A program made the position numbers and the translations under genes. From Thermocrinis albus DSM 14484 (GTDB lineage: Bacteria > Aquificota > Aquificia > Aquificales > Aquificaceae): 64,000 bases of DNA. The notes beneath the pieces are model-generated. The model searched no databases, was not told the origin of the DNA, and was given only the letters and a program-made list of their open reading frames with translations. The stretch covers positions 977,529-1,041,528 of the forward strand of contig NC_013894.1 of the NCBI RefSeq assembly GCF_000025605.1, given 5' to 3'. Positions within the stretch are counted from its first letter, which is position 1. Every line of letters starts with the position of its first letter. This document shows, piece after piece, positions 8,634 to 16,541 of the stretch.

Positions 8634-9677
8634 CTAAAAGAGGTAGCTGAGAGTTAGAATAAGGCGGTACTTCTCCTTTCCTTCAGCACCCTGCTGCTGA
8701 TTCTCTTCGTTGAGTCTCTTCCAAAGGGGAACTTTTAGACCTACACCCATGGACGTACTTTTGTAGTAAAGCCTTGTACCCAGAACCCCGTAAATTATCT
8801 TACCACCAGAGCCTTCAAGTTTCACGCCATCTTCTTTATCCCTCTGGTTGTATTGAAAGTTAGCCTCTAAGAGCAAGTCTGCACGGAACTTCTTTTCCAT
8901 ATTTGTGTATAGTCTGTAGGCTAACGCTGCGTTGAATCTGAATTCATCACCAAACTTATACTTTTTTCTAGGTGAATCAGGAGTATCTCTAAAGTTATAA
9001 GTATGCTCCAGGAACTTTAGGTAGTTGGTGTCAAAAACTAAGGTAAGGGCTGGAAAGCTAACCAACTGTTTTGTAGAAGTAAACCCAACGGTAAAGGCAG
9101 GTTTTCCAAAACCAGTGGACATATCAGGTTCAAACTCACCTTTTGGATCCCTTGCTCTATCGTACTTGTTAGGGTTTCCGGTAGGTATAGATACACCTCC
9201 GTATATGGTAAAATGCCAGTCCATAAGGTCGTCAAGACTTTCGTTCTTAGGGATCAGCTTAAAACCTCTATCGTACTTAAAACCCAACACAGCCATAAGG
9301 GATATATCCGCAAATCCAGAGTTGGTATAGGAGTACTGTCCTTTTGTGGGGTCGTTGTCTATGGACTTGAGTTCAGTCTTTACATAATAAGGGGTAAAAA
9401 GGTAAACAGAAAGCCAAGGTTTCAATCCGTAGCCTATACCGTACGTGAAAAAGTTGTAGGTATCTTTCTGGTCTGGGAACTCCTGAAAAGAGAACTTTTT
9501 CCACCTCACATGATCCAACTTTACATAAAAGAGCCAACTACCTTCAGGCAGAGTTGCTGAACTTGATGTTTCTAAGGGGGCTCCAGGACCTTCAAGGCCG
9601 GCAGCACCCAACGTAGCAACTCCGTGATGAGCCAAAGCGGTACCACATGTGAGGAACATCAAGAGGGTCTTTCTCAC
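8634..9677 (-). CDS. Putative outer-membrane beta-barrel of the nickel operon
   Basis: A 347-aa protein with a signal peptide (KTLLMFLTCGTALA) followed at once by a His-His pair, then many alternating amphipathic strands ending in aromatic residues, and a C-terminal LTLSYLF that matches the terminal strand signal of outer-membrane barrels. The long N-terminal extension of the frame to 9716 is unlikely; GTG 9677 has GGAGGAG just upstream and overlaps the end region of nikL. Its position between nikL and nikM suggests a nickel channel across the outer membrane. I know no named family assignment for it with certainty; it may belong to the large class of MetA-like barrels. Confidence 0.7.
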   Translation of the reverse strand: MRKTLLMFLTCGTALAHHGVATLGAAGLEGPGAPLETSSSATLPEGSWLFYVKLDHVRWKKFSFQEFPDQKDTYNFFTYGIGYGLKPWLSVYLFTPYYVKTELKSIDNDPTKGQYSYTNSGFADISLMAVLGFKYDRGFKLIPKNESLDDLMDWHFTIYGGVSIPTGNPNKYDRARDPKGEFEPDMSTGFGKPAFTVGFTSTKQLVSFPALTLVFDTNYLKFLEHTYNFRDTPDSPRKKYKFGDEFRFNAALAYRLYTNMEKKFRADLLLEANFQYNQRDKEDGVKLEGSGGKIIYGVLGTRLYYKSTSMGVGLKVPLWKRLNEENQQQGAEGKEKYRLILTLSYLF

Positions 9678-9679
9678 GA

Positions 9680-10099
9680 CTATCTCCTCCTTACGTAGAT
9701 TTGGTATAGACCCCAAATACCTATGAGTAGGGACACACCTGTCAGTACCTTTGAGTACCTTTCGTATAAACTCACCTTTTCCACAGCACCCACCTCTTTC
9801 ACCTCAATGTCCACACGTGCACCGTGACCATCCTCCGAGTAGGTACTCACTCTCCACACACCCGGTGTGGATGGACAAAAGACCACTCTCCCTAAGGCAT
9901 CCGTCCTACCTATCTGAAAAGGTACCTGACTTCTTTCACTGAAGACTTTGTAGCTTTCGTAAGAAAAGGGCGTCCCATCGGGGAAGAAAAAGCGCACCAC
10001 CGCACATTTACCTTCCCAGTTCACCGTATGCTGAACATCGTGAGCCAAAACTACAGAAGATAACAGGAGCAGAAGTATCTCAATGTATCTCAAAAACAA
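9680..10099 (-). CDS. nikL: NikL-like periplasmic/membrane accessory protein
   Basis: A 139-aa protein: signal peptide to about residue 19 with mature N-terminal HDVQH, a small beta-sandwich domain of carboxypeptidase-regulatory type, and one C-terminal membrane helix (about 115-134) followed by YVRRR. This matches NikL, the accessory subunit found with NikM in proteobacterial nickel ECF systems. The start is TTG 10099 with GGAGG 6 nt upstream, inside the end of nikK (20-nt overlap). The assignment rests on topology and gene order more than on motifs. Confidence 0.72.
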   Translation of the reverse strand: MFLRYIEILLLLLSSVVLAHDVQHTVNWEGKCAVVRFFFPDGTPFSYESYKVFSERSQVPFQIGRTDALGRVVFCPSTPGVWRVSTYSEDGHGARVDIEVKEVGAVEKVSLYERYSKVLTGVSLLIGIWGLYQIYVRRR

Positions 10100-10751
10100 G
10101 GGTCGCCTCCCTTATGATGTAATCAGCCTTCTTACCATCCCCCATCTCTTTCAGGCTTGTTTCCACTACGTTTAATCCCTTCTCCTTCAAACGTATGTTT
10201 ATCCTTCCCCTGTCGTCTGTTGTGCCCACCACGTGACCGTTGTAACTGACAGGCACATTGGCCAGCGGCCTACCTCTGTAGGTTACCAGAAATGTGAGTT
10301 TTTCTCCCACCTTTGCCTTTGTAAAGTCATCCAGTGGTGTTATCTCCAGTTCTTGCCCTATGGGTTTTGGCACCCAAAGGTCCAGACGCTTTACGTAACC
10401 GTAAGATGCCCAACTTTCTATTGGTTCTTTCACCTCATCCTTGGCAGCTTTCTTTAAACCTTCCGTCGTTTTGGTCCAGTAGCCTTCCCACAGAGTGGCA
10501 ACGGCCACCTTGCAGTTTCCCTTTATTCTGAGAGGGTAGGTGTGGATTACGGAGATCTTCTGTTGGTATCCCTCGGCGTCGTAACAGGCTACATGCTTCA
10601 CCCAAGAGGGCTCGTACCTGACGTAACGCTCCTCTCCGGGCGCTGGTTTTAGGTGTCCGTAGTGGAGAAGGAGAGTGTCCCCCTCTCGCTCCATCCAAAG
10701 CTGATGGGAGAAGGCGCTAACTGTCAGTGCCAATGGCAGTATCCATCGCAT
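10080..10751 (-). CDS. nikK: NikK-like periplasmic protein (DUF4198 type)
   Basis: A 223-aa protein with a signal peptide (cleavage near AFSHQLW) and the HxxW start of the mature chain, which is typical of DUF4198/NikK proteins thought to bind Ni2+ in the periplasm. The C-terminal half has the GRPLANVPVSYNG segment followed by TDDRGRINI, an Ig-like fold signature. It is the first gene of the nickel operon: ATG 10751 follows AGGAGGTGGG, and a strong promoter with a dyad operator lies directly upstream. Confidence 0.78.
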   Translation of the reverse strand: MRWILPLALTVSAFSHQLWMEREGDTLLLHYGHLKPAPGEERYVRYEPSWVKHVACYDAEGYQQKISVIHTYPLRIKGNCKVAVATLWEGYWTKTTEGLKKAAKDEVKEPIESWASYGYVKRLDLWVPKPIGQELEITPLDDFTKAKVGEKLTFLVTYRGRPLANVPVSYNGHVVGTTDDRGRINIRLKEKGLNVVETSLKEMGDGKKADYIIREATLVFEIH

Positions 10752-10762
10752 GTCCCACCTCC

Positions 10763-10816
10763 TAATATTACTTATAACACAAAAGTAATATTAATAAAAG
10801 ATCATTCATAAGTCAA
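10763..10816 (-). promoter_or_regulatory. nik operon promoter with 11-bp inverted-repeat operator
   Basis: On the minus strand TTGACT (10816-10811) and TAATAT (10793-10788) are 17 bp apart, a good sigma-70 promoter. The -10 is part of a perfect inverted repeat, TAATATTACTT (10763-10773) and AAGTAATATTA (10783-10793), separated by 9 nt. The dyad covers the -10 and the probable transcription start, 12 nt before the nikK start codon, the place where a repressor would act. NikR, Fur-family and TetR proteins can all bind sites of this general size; the binder is not determined. Confidence 0.85.
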
Positions 10817-10854
10817 GAGACTTTAAAGAGGGAGAACCACGGAGAGAAGGAAAG

Positions 10855-11922
10855 TTAGGTGGTGGAACCTTCTTCGTCTAGGTAGAAGACGTCATCGGAT
10901 ATTGCTTCGTTCCAACGTTTGAAGCCCGGTAAGGCTTCTATTCTGTACCACGCTGATCTGTACCATATGCCCTTAGGATTGCGTTTCACGGGAGCTATTT
11001 CGGCAGCTCTAGTTTCCGGATGATAGTCCCACGTTATGTAATCGTTGAAATCCTGTACTATGTCGGTAATGGCCACACCGAACTCTGTGGTGAGGCTCGC
11101 TTGGAACTCTCTCCACCTGAAGACAGAAGAGTCCCGGAGCGTAAGACCAAAGTATCCTACCCCACCCTCTTCCCTCAAGGTGGCTATGCCTCTACCTATA
11201 AAGGCTCTAAAAGCCGGCAAGGTTTCGGGAGGGTCTGATACAAAAACGTCGAACTTCCCCAGCATTTCGGGAGGGAAGGGATTTCTCAGATCCCATACCA
11301 TAGCTCTGGCATTGTCTAGACCCAACTCCCTGAATATAGCGTTATCGAAGTCTATGAGTCTCTTGTCTATGTCTATCACCAAAACGCTTCTTGGTTTTCT
11401 ACTGAGGGCCACTGCGAGTCCCGTCAGGTCGTCCTCTGCACCAAGAACTATTATGTCCTTGTTTCTTAGATCTCCTCGCGAATCCATAAAGAGCACTCTT
11501 GCCACTGTAGTCTCAGGAGTCACTGAACCCTGATCGTAGTCCCTTATGGCCTTGGGCCTGTCTTTGGTTATCTGGAGAAACTCTCTGTAGAACTCTATAT
11601 CAGCGTAGAAGGGTATGCCTCTCCCTTCACAGGCACCACAGGCGTAGTCTACGTAAGGTTCTATTCCCAACTCTCTTACCAAATCCATACCTTTCTGGGT
11701 AAGTCTTATATCTTCTGTATCGTCTATGAAAGCCAGACCTTCCTCTATAAGCACCTTAACTATAGCGGAGGCTGCCGGCACAGGAAGATCCGACATATCC
11801 ACCACTTCCCAAAAATCCCCACTCTTTAGAAGGGCAGAAAGAACACGCTCCACACTCTTTTTATAAACCCTAACCTGTCCTACCTCTCTCGCTCTCTCCG
11901 CCAACTTAACTAGTGGGTTCAA
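10855..11922 (-). CDS. bpsA: Branched-chain polyamine synthase BpsA
   Basis: Adds aminopropyl groups to spermidine to make N4-bis(aminopropyl)spermidine, a nucleic-acid-stabilising polyamine of thermophiles. The 355-aa protein has an N-terminal winged-helix-like domain (about 1-90), a CGAC zinc-type pair near residue 94, and a Rossmann aminopropyltransferase domain with GAEDDLTGLA, the DIDKR acidic strand end and the catalytic DPPE motif. The start is TTG 11922 with GGAGGTG ahead of it. It has its own promoter and is followed by the nik control region. Confidence 0.88.
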   Translation of the reverse strand: MNPLVKLAERAREVGQVRVYKKSVERVLSALLKSGDFWEVVDMSDLPVPAASAIVKVLIEEGLAFIDDTEDIRLTQKGMDLVRELGIEPYVDYACGACEGRGIPFYADIEFYREFLQITKDRPKAIRDYDQGSVTPETTVARVLFMDSRGDLRNKDIIVLGAEDDLTGLAVALSRKPRSVLVIDIDKRLIDFDNAIFRELGLDNARAMVWDLRNPFPPEMLGKFDVFVSDPPETLPAFRAFIGRGIATLREEGGVGYFGLTLRDSSVFRWREFQASLTTEFGVAITDIVQDFNDYITWDYHPETRAAEIAPVKRNPKGIWYRSAWYRIEALPGFKRWNEAISDDVFYLDEEGSTT

Positions 11923-11955
11923 CGGACACCTCCTGAAGCGAGATTTAGCCTATTA

Positions 11956-11982
11956 ATTATACCATAGCTTCTCTGTTATACT
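11956..11982. promoter_or_regulatory. Divergent promoters for bpsA and the old yellow enzyme gene
   Basis: Within the 67-bp gap, the minus strand has TATAAT (11961-11956) with an upstream TGG that makes an extended -10, leaving bpsA a leader of about 30 nt with a Shine-Dalgarno site. The plus strand has TGTTATACT (-10 TATACT at 11977-11982) only 7 nt before the ATG at 11990, so the oxidoreductase mRNA is probably leaderless. No clear -35 is seen for either. Confidence 0.6.
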
Positions 11983-11989
11983 ACACCTT

Positions 11990-13045
11990 ATGGTGCATCT
12001 GTTCAGTCCCATAGATGTCAGGGGCGTGAACATAAGAAACAGAATCGTTATGTCCCCCATGTGTATGTACTCTGCGGAGGATGGTCATGTCACCCACTGG
12101 CATCTGGTCCACTATGTATCAAGGGCCGTGGGTGGTGCCGGTCTCATAATCTTGGAGGCCACAGCTGTGGAGGAGAGGGGAAGAATATCTCCTTTGGACC
12201 TGGGGATTTACAGGGATGATCATGTAGATGGCCTCGCAAAACTGGTAGATCTCTGTAAGAAGTACGGTGCAGCCGTAGGCATACAGCTGGCACACGCAGG
12301 CAGAAAGGCTGAGGACTACCCACCTTGGGAGAGATCTGTGAGGAAGGTGAGGGGAAGTAAACACGCCATAGCTCCCAGTCCGTTACCTTTTGGAAAAAAC
12401 TGGACAATTCCTCGTGAGATGAGTGTGGAGGACATTAAAGAGGTTCAAGGAAGTTACAGAAATGCTGTGAAAAGAGCTGTTGAGGCAGGTTTTGATATTA
12501 TAGAGATACACGCTGCACACGGTTATCTTATACACGAGTTTTTGTCTCCAGTAAGCAACAAGAGGAAGGATCAGTACGGTGGTAGTTTTGAAAACAGGGT
12601 TCGCTTTTTGCTGGAGGTGGTAAGGATAGCTCGTAGTGAGATGCCCGACAGCATGCCTCTGTGGGTACGTATATCATCTGTAGACTACGTGGAGGGAGGA
12701 TGGACCTTGGAGGAAAGTGTGGAGCTGGCAAAAATCTTGAAAAAAGAAGGTGTGGACGTGATAGATTGCTCTTCCGGCAGGATAGTGGAGGATGAACCCT
12801 TTGGAGAATACCCAGGTCATCAGGTACCCTTTGCCGAGAGGATAAAAAGAGAGGCTGGAGTTCTAACCCAAGCTGTGGGTATGATAACCAGTTACGAATT
12901 AGCTCAAGAGATAGTGGCTAACGGTAGGGCCGACTTTGTAGCTATAGGTAGGGAGTTTCTCAGAGATCCTTATCTGCCTGTAAGGTGGGCCCAAAAGGCA
13001 GGTGTAAAGGGGATGGTACCCAGGCAGTATCTGAGGGCCTGGTGA
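11990..13045 (+). CDS. Old yellow enzyme, NADH:flavin oxidoreductase (YqjM/NamA class)
   Basis: FMN-dependent ene-reductase, 351 aa, TIM barrel. It has the thermophilic-like (YqjM) class marks: SPMCMY with the flavin-tuning Cys, HWHLVHY, QLAHAGRKA, the catalytic HAAHGYLIHEFLSP segment and the SNKRKDQYGG phosphate-loop region. The in vivo substrate is unknown. The gene stands alone between bpsA and recA, and its start has no Shine-Dalgarno but a -10 box 7 nt upstream. Confidence 0.92.
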   Translation: MVHLFSPIDVRGVNIRNRIVMSPMCMYSAEDGHVTHWHLVHYVSRAVGGAGLIILEATAVEERGRISPLDLGIYRDDHVDGLAKLVDLCKKYGAAVGIQLAHAGRKAEDYPPWERSVRKVRGSKHAIAPSPLPFGKNWTIPREMSVEDIKEVQGSYRNAVKRAVEAGFDIIEIHAAHGYLIHEFLSPVSNKRKDQYGGSFENRVRFLLEVVRIARSEMPDSMPLWVRISSVDYVEGGWTLEESVELAKILKKEGVDVIDCSSGRIVEDEPFGEYPGHQVPFAERIKREAGVLTQAVGMITSYELAQEIVANGRADFVAIGREFLRDPYLPVRWAQKAGVKGMVPRQYLRAW

Positions 13046-13048
13046 AGG

Positions 13049-13077
13049 TTGTCCGCAAAAGGGGAAGGGTTTAAATT
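13049..13077 (+). promoter_or_regulatory. recA promoter
   Basis: TTGTCC (13049-13054) and TAAATT (13072-13077) are 17 bp apart, and the recA ATG follows after 9 nt. There is no Shine-Dalgarno site. Both hexamers and the spacing are identical to those of the phosphoribosyltransferase promoter at 59547-59575. No SOS-type (LexA) box was recognised here. Confidence 0.7.
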
Positions 13078-13086
13078 AGATATAAC

Positions 13087-14085
13087 ATGAGCGTAACCGA
13101 GGAAAAAAAGAAAGCTCTGGAGAGTGTGCTGGCCAGTATAGAGAGAAAGTTCGGAAAGGGGGCCATAATGCCCCTAAAAAACGCAGAGCGTGTGGTGGTG
13201 GAGGCTATACCCACCGGTTCCATAGCTCTGGACATAGCAACGGGTGTGGGGGGCATTCCCAGAGGTAGGATAGTGGAGCTGTTTGGTCCGGAATCCTCTG
13301 GTAAAACTACACTGGCTTTGCATGTGATAGCCGAAGCCCAGAAGAATGGTGGTGTAGCGGTCTTCATAGACGCGGAGCATGCCCTTGATCCGAGATATGC
13401 TGAGAAGATAGGTGTAGATACCGAAAGGCTCTTCATCTCTCAACCCGATTACGGAGAGCAGGCCCTTGAGATAGCGGAGAGTCTTCTCTCCAGCGGAGCT
13501 GTAGATGTCATAGTGGTGGACTCGGTGGCCGCCCTAGTTCCCAAGGATGAACTGGAAGGTTCTATGGAGGACATTCACGTAGGTAAACAGGCAAGACTCA
13601 TGTCACAAGCTCTTAGGAAGCTCAAAGGTTTAGCTCACAAGGCTAACGCTGCTGTGATATTTATAAACCAGCTGAGAGAGAAGATAGGTGTCATGTACGG
13701 TAATCCTGAAACCACACCTGGTGGGAGAGCTCTCAAGTTCTTTGCCGACATGAGACTAGATATAAGGAAGGTGGGAGACCTTAAGGAGGGGGATGGTAAG
13801 GTAGGTAGCAGGGTGAGGGTTAGGATAGTGAAGAACAAGCTGGCCCCACCTTTCCAAGAGGCAGAGTTTGATGTTATATACGGTGAAGGGATTTGTAAGC
13901 TCTGTGACCTTATAGACACAGCCACCCAGTACGGTATCATAAAGAAGAGTGGTGCTTGGTACAGCTACGGTGATGTTAGGTTAGGTCAAGGGAGGGATCA
14001 GGTTAAAAAGTTCCTGCAAGAGAACCCCACCCTTACCGAGGAGATAGAAAAGAAGCTGAGGGAGCTTCTCAACCATGGCCCGTGA
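13087..14085 (+). CDS. recA: RecA recombinase
   Basis: Recombinase for homologous recombination and DNA repair. At 332 aa it is complete but slightly short, with a brief acidic tail. Walker A is GPESSGKT (67-74), Walker [11 protein letters not shown], loop L1 [10 protein letters not shown] and L2 [22 protein letters not shown]. It heads a long plus-strand run of genes to 22212; its 3' end overlaps the next small gene by 11 nt. Confidence 0.98.
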   Translation: MSVTEEKKKALESVLASIERKFGKGAIMPLKNAERVVVEAIPTGSIALDIATGVGGIPRGRIVELFGPESSGKTTLALHVIAEAQKNGGVAVFIDAEHALDPRYAEKIGVDTERLFISQPDYGEQALEIAESLLSSGAVDVIVVDSVAALVPKDELEGSMEDIHVGKQARLMSQALRKLKGLAHKANAAVIFINQLREKIGVMYGNPETTPGGRALKFFADMRLDIRKVGDLKEGDGKVGSRVRVRIVKNKLAPPFQEAEFDVIYGEGICKLCDLIDTATQYGIIKKSGAWYSYGDVRLGQGRDQVKKFLQENPTLTEEIEKKLRELLNHGP

Positions 14086-14332
14086 AAAGGAACTTAAACA
14101 GGAGAGCTTAGAGGACCAAGTGGAGGAACTGAGGAAGGAGGTCTTCAGACTCCTGGAAATCTTCCTACCTCCTAAGGAGCTGCGTTCTGAGATAATGCAT
14201 CACCTTTACAGTATGGAACTCTCCTTCCTTAAGATCTTCAAAACCCTATTAGATTACCAGATATCCCACGTAGAAAGAAAACTGGAAAGAACCCAGAAAA
14301 AGGAGAAAGTTAAGAGGATAGAGGTGGAGTGA
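14075..14332 (+). CDS. Small coiled-coil protein of unknown function
   Basis: An 85-aa, highly charged protein that I do not recognise. It is predicted to be almost wholly helical: a Glu/Lys-rich N-terminal heptad region, a central amphipathic helix ([17 protein letters not shown]), and a basic C-terminus. It begins inside the last codons of recA (11-nt overlap, ATG in CCATGGCC). The tight link to recA suggests co-expression; no function can be inferred. Confidence 0.7.
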   Translation: MAREKELKQESLEDQVEELRKEVFRLLEIFLPPKELRSEIMHHLYSMELSFLKIFKTLLDYQISHVERKLERTQKKEKVKRIEVE

Positions 14333-14351
14333 TCAGTTAAAATATAGGCCT

Positions 14352-15179
14352 GTGCTGAAAGAAAGAAGACTTATCTTATTGGTGGTTAGGTTGCTCATCT
14401 TAAGTTACTTCACGGTGATAGCCCTCCAAAAAAATATCCATACAAAGGCCGCCCTTCTAGTCATCGGTAGTCTGTACCTTTCGGGTATCCTCTACAGTCA
14501 TCTCCGTTTCTGGAAGACAGGTGTACTTGGCAGATATATGGATCTCATCTTCCTGATACCAATGATATATTTATCTAAGGAACCTATATCTGTGGTAAGT
14601 CTTCTGCTACCTATGGTGCATTACGTGAACAGGTATGTGGGTGTGTCACTCTTGGCTCTTTGGTCTGCTGCTGTTATGGCGGTGATACTGAGTGGGGTCA
14701 AGGGTCTAGAAATACTGCCCCTCTTGCTGGGAGCCTTTCTGTCAGCCTACGCCCCTGACCTTGTGGAGAGTATAAGGAAGGAGAGGAGTTACTTTGTTAG
14801 GCTCAGAAAGGGTTTTGCCCACCTAACTAAAGAGCTCTCCTCTCTGGACGAGGAGAGAAGACGTAGGAAAACCTTAGAAGATCTCTTTGAACTTTTCACC
14901 AAGAGTGACGGTGTAGGAGATTACATCAGATCGGTGAAGGAAACATTCTCTCTGAAGGGTATTAGAGTGGTGAGAGGCAGAACACCATCGGTGGAAGTTG
15001 ATACCGCTAACCTCTCCTTCAGTGTACCTGTGGGGGATCAGCACACAGTGATCTTCTATATGAATCACCCTGCCCAGCTGAGGGATAGGTGGCTTTTGGA
15101 GAACCTTGAAAGAGCAGCTCGTTTACTTAATCTTTACATTAAAGACATCCATGAAGGGATAGTCCATTTGGCTGTGTGA
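14352..15179 (+). CDS. Membrane protein with degenerate sensor-like cytoplasmic domain
   Basis: A 275-aa protein with about six membrane helices (residues ~5-145), a charged coiled-coil linker (~147-185), and a C-terminal soluble domain resembling a shortened GAF domain. It looks like the input half of a sensor kinase without a histidine-kinase core: no H-box or ATP-binding region follows. Start GTG 14352 has no Shine-Dalgarno; TAAAAT at 14338-14343 lies 8 nt upstream. The next gene follows after 9 nt. Confidence 0.72.
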   Translation: MLKERRLILLVVRLLILSYFTVIALQKNIHTKAALLVIGSLYLSGILYSHLRFWKTGVLGRYMDLIFLIPMIYLSKEPISVVSLLLPMVHYVNRYVGVSLLALWSAAVMAVILSGVKGLEILPLLLGAFLSAYAPDLVESIRKERSYFVRLRKGFAHLTKELSSLDEERRRRKTLEDLFELFTKSDGVGDYIRSVKETFSLKGIRVVRGRTPSVEVDTANLSFSVPVGDQHTVIFYMNHPAQLRDRWLLENLERAARLLNLYIKDIHEGIVHLAV

Positions 15180-15188
15180 GGTGTTGCC

Positions 15189-15758
15189 ATGGAGGAAAGA
15201 GTACTTGATCTGAGTGGACTTATGTGTCCTTTACCTGTAGTTATGACGTCTCAGCAGATGAACCAGCTTAAGGAAGGAGATATCCTTAAGGTTATATCCA
15301 CGGACCCCGGTTTTGAAAGAGACATCTATAACTGGTGTATGCAGACAGGTCATCTCCTTCTTGCTCTTCACAAGGAGGATGGAAAAGTGATCGCCCGCAT
15401 TCAAAAAACTTCCCAATCTCAGCACCAGTCCCTGTGGTACTGGGTAAAGTTCCATGCCTTGGGTGTAAAACTTCATGCCAGATATTACCTGACGGTCCTT
15501 AACCCTTTTGTGGAAAAGCCCGATCATTTTATAACCTTTGTGGCTATTTCTGAAGGCCTCAGAGCAGAGAAGATGGTGGGTAAGAGGGCTAAACTACTAC
15601 CTATACCTGATGAGATAGATCCGCGCTGCGGTGTAGTGTTGGCTGTTAAGGGGAGAGATAGAGCTGTTCTTCTTTACAAAGAGCTTTCTGAGGCAGGTGT
15701 AGGTGTTGAAGCTATATACAGCAAAGAGGGAAAGGACTACAGGAGAATTTACCCTTGA
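15189..15758 (+). CDS. TusA-DUF3343 fusion, sulfur/selenium carrier-like protein
   Basis: A 189-aa fusion. Residues ~4-70 form a TusA domain with the DLSGLMCPLPV motif (sulfur-carrying C13). Residues ~112-178 match the DUF3343 putative Se/S carrier domain (ITF..SEGLRAEKM, PIPDEIDPRCGVVLAV with a conserved Cys). A ~40-residue linker joins them. TusA proteins pass persulfide sulfur to tRNA thiolation or, in sulfur oxidisers, to the sHdr/Dsr system. The start has the extended site GAGGTGTTGCC directly before ATG. Its stop overlaps the trpC start. Confidence 0.85.
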   Translation: MEERVLDLSGLMCPLPVVMTSQQMNQLKEGDILKVISTDPGFERDIYNWCMQTGHLLLALHKEDGKVIARIQKTSQSQHQSLWYWVKFHALGVKLHARYYLTVLNPFVEKPDHFITFVAISEGLRAEKMVGKRAKLLPIPDEIDPRCGVVLAVKGRDRAVLLYKELSEAGVGVEAIYSKEGKDYRRIYP

Positions 15759-16522
15759 GCTTTCTTGAGAAGATACTAAAAGTCAAGAGGAGAGAGATTT
15801 CCAAAAGTAAAGACTACAGAAAAAACCTTGCTCAGTTAATATCCCTCAGGGGGCCCACACGTCCTTGGGAACAGATTTTCACAAAAGATGGAACAAGGAT
15901 AATAGCGGAAGTCAAGCGAGCCTCACCTTCTGCCGGTTCTCTGAAAGATGTGAAGGCCTCCCATCAGGCGGTACTTTACGAAAGGGCCGGGGCTGTGGCT
16001 ATATCGGTACTGACGGACAAAGAGTTCTTCAAAGGTTCTTTGGAGGATCTTAGGGAGGTGAGCGCGGCTGTGAAGGTCCCCGTTTTACGTAAAGACTTTC
16101 TGTTAGATCCCGTGCAGGTAGAGGAAGCGAGAGCCTTCGGAGCGGACGCTGTTCTCCTAATAGTGAGGATCTTAGACGATGCGCTCCTGAAGGATCTTTT
16201 GGAACTGTCCCGTGAACTAACACTTGGGCATCTGGTGGAAGTCTTTAACCTTAGGGAGGCGGAGAGAGCTCTCAAAGCAGGTGCTTACGTTATAGGCATC
16301 AACAACAGGGACCTTGATACCTTCAGGGTGGATATATCTGTGACAAAACAGCTGGCACCTGTCCTGAAAGAGATGGGTGCCAGGTATGTGGTGGCAGAGA
16401 GCGGTATAGAAAGCAAAGACCAGATAGAGGAACTTAAAAAGTGTGGTGTAGATGCCTTTCTGATAGGTACAAGTCTTATGAAGAGTGACGATCCTGTTAA
16501 AAAACTTATGGAGCTGTTATAA
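15755..16522 (+). CDS. trpC: Indole-3-glycerol phosphate synthase TrpC
   Basis: Tryptophan pathway enzyme closing the indole ring. The 255-aa TIM barrel carries the expected IAEVKRASPSAG, VLRKDF, GINNRDLDTF and VAESGI motifs. The start codon is TTG in TTGA, overlapping the upstream stop; the same TTGA arrangement is used for the hydrogenase protease at 60760. No other trp gene is adjacent. Confidence 0.96.
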   Translation: MSFLEKILKVKRREISKSKDYRKNLAQLISLRGPTRPWEQIFTKDGTRIIAEVKRASPSAGSLKDVKASHQAVLYERAGAVAISVLTDKEFFKGSLEDLREVSAAVKVPVLRKDFLLDPVQVEEARAFGADAVLLIVRILDDALLKDLLELSRELTLGHLVEVFNLREAERALKAGAYVIGINNRDLDTFRVDISVTKQLAPVLKEMGARYVVAESGIESKDQIEELKKCGVDAFLIGTSLMKSDDPVKKLMELL

Positions 16523-16541
16523 TAGAAGGAGGAGGTTCGCT

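Noticed and set aside
11045-11533. 162-aa plus-strand frame opposite bpsA.
   Set aside because: Ser/Arg-rich antisense shadow; bpsA on the other strand has all catalytic motifs and a ribosome site.
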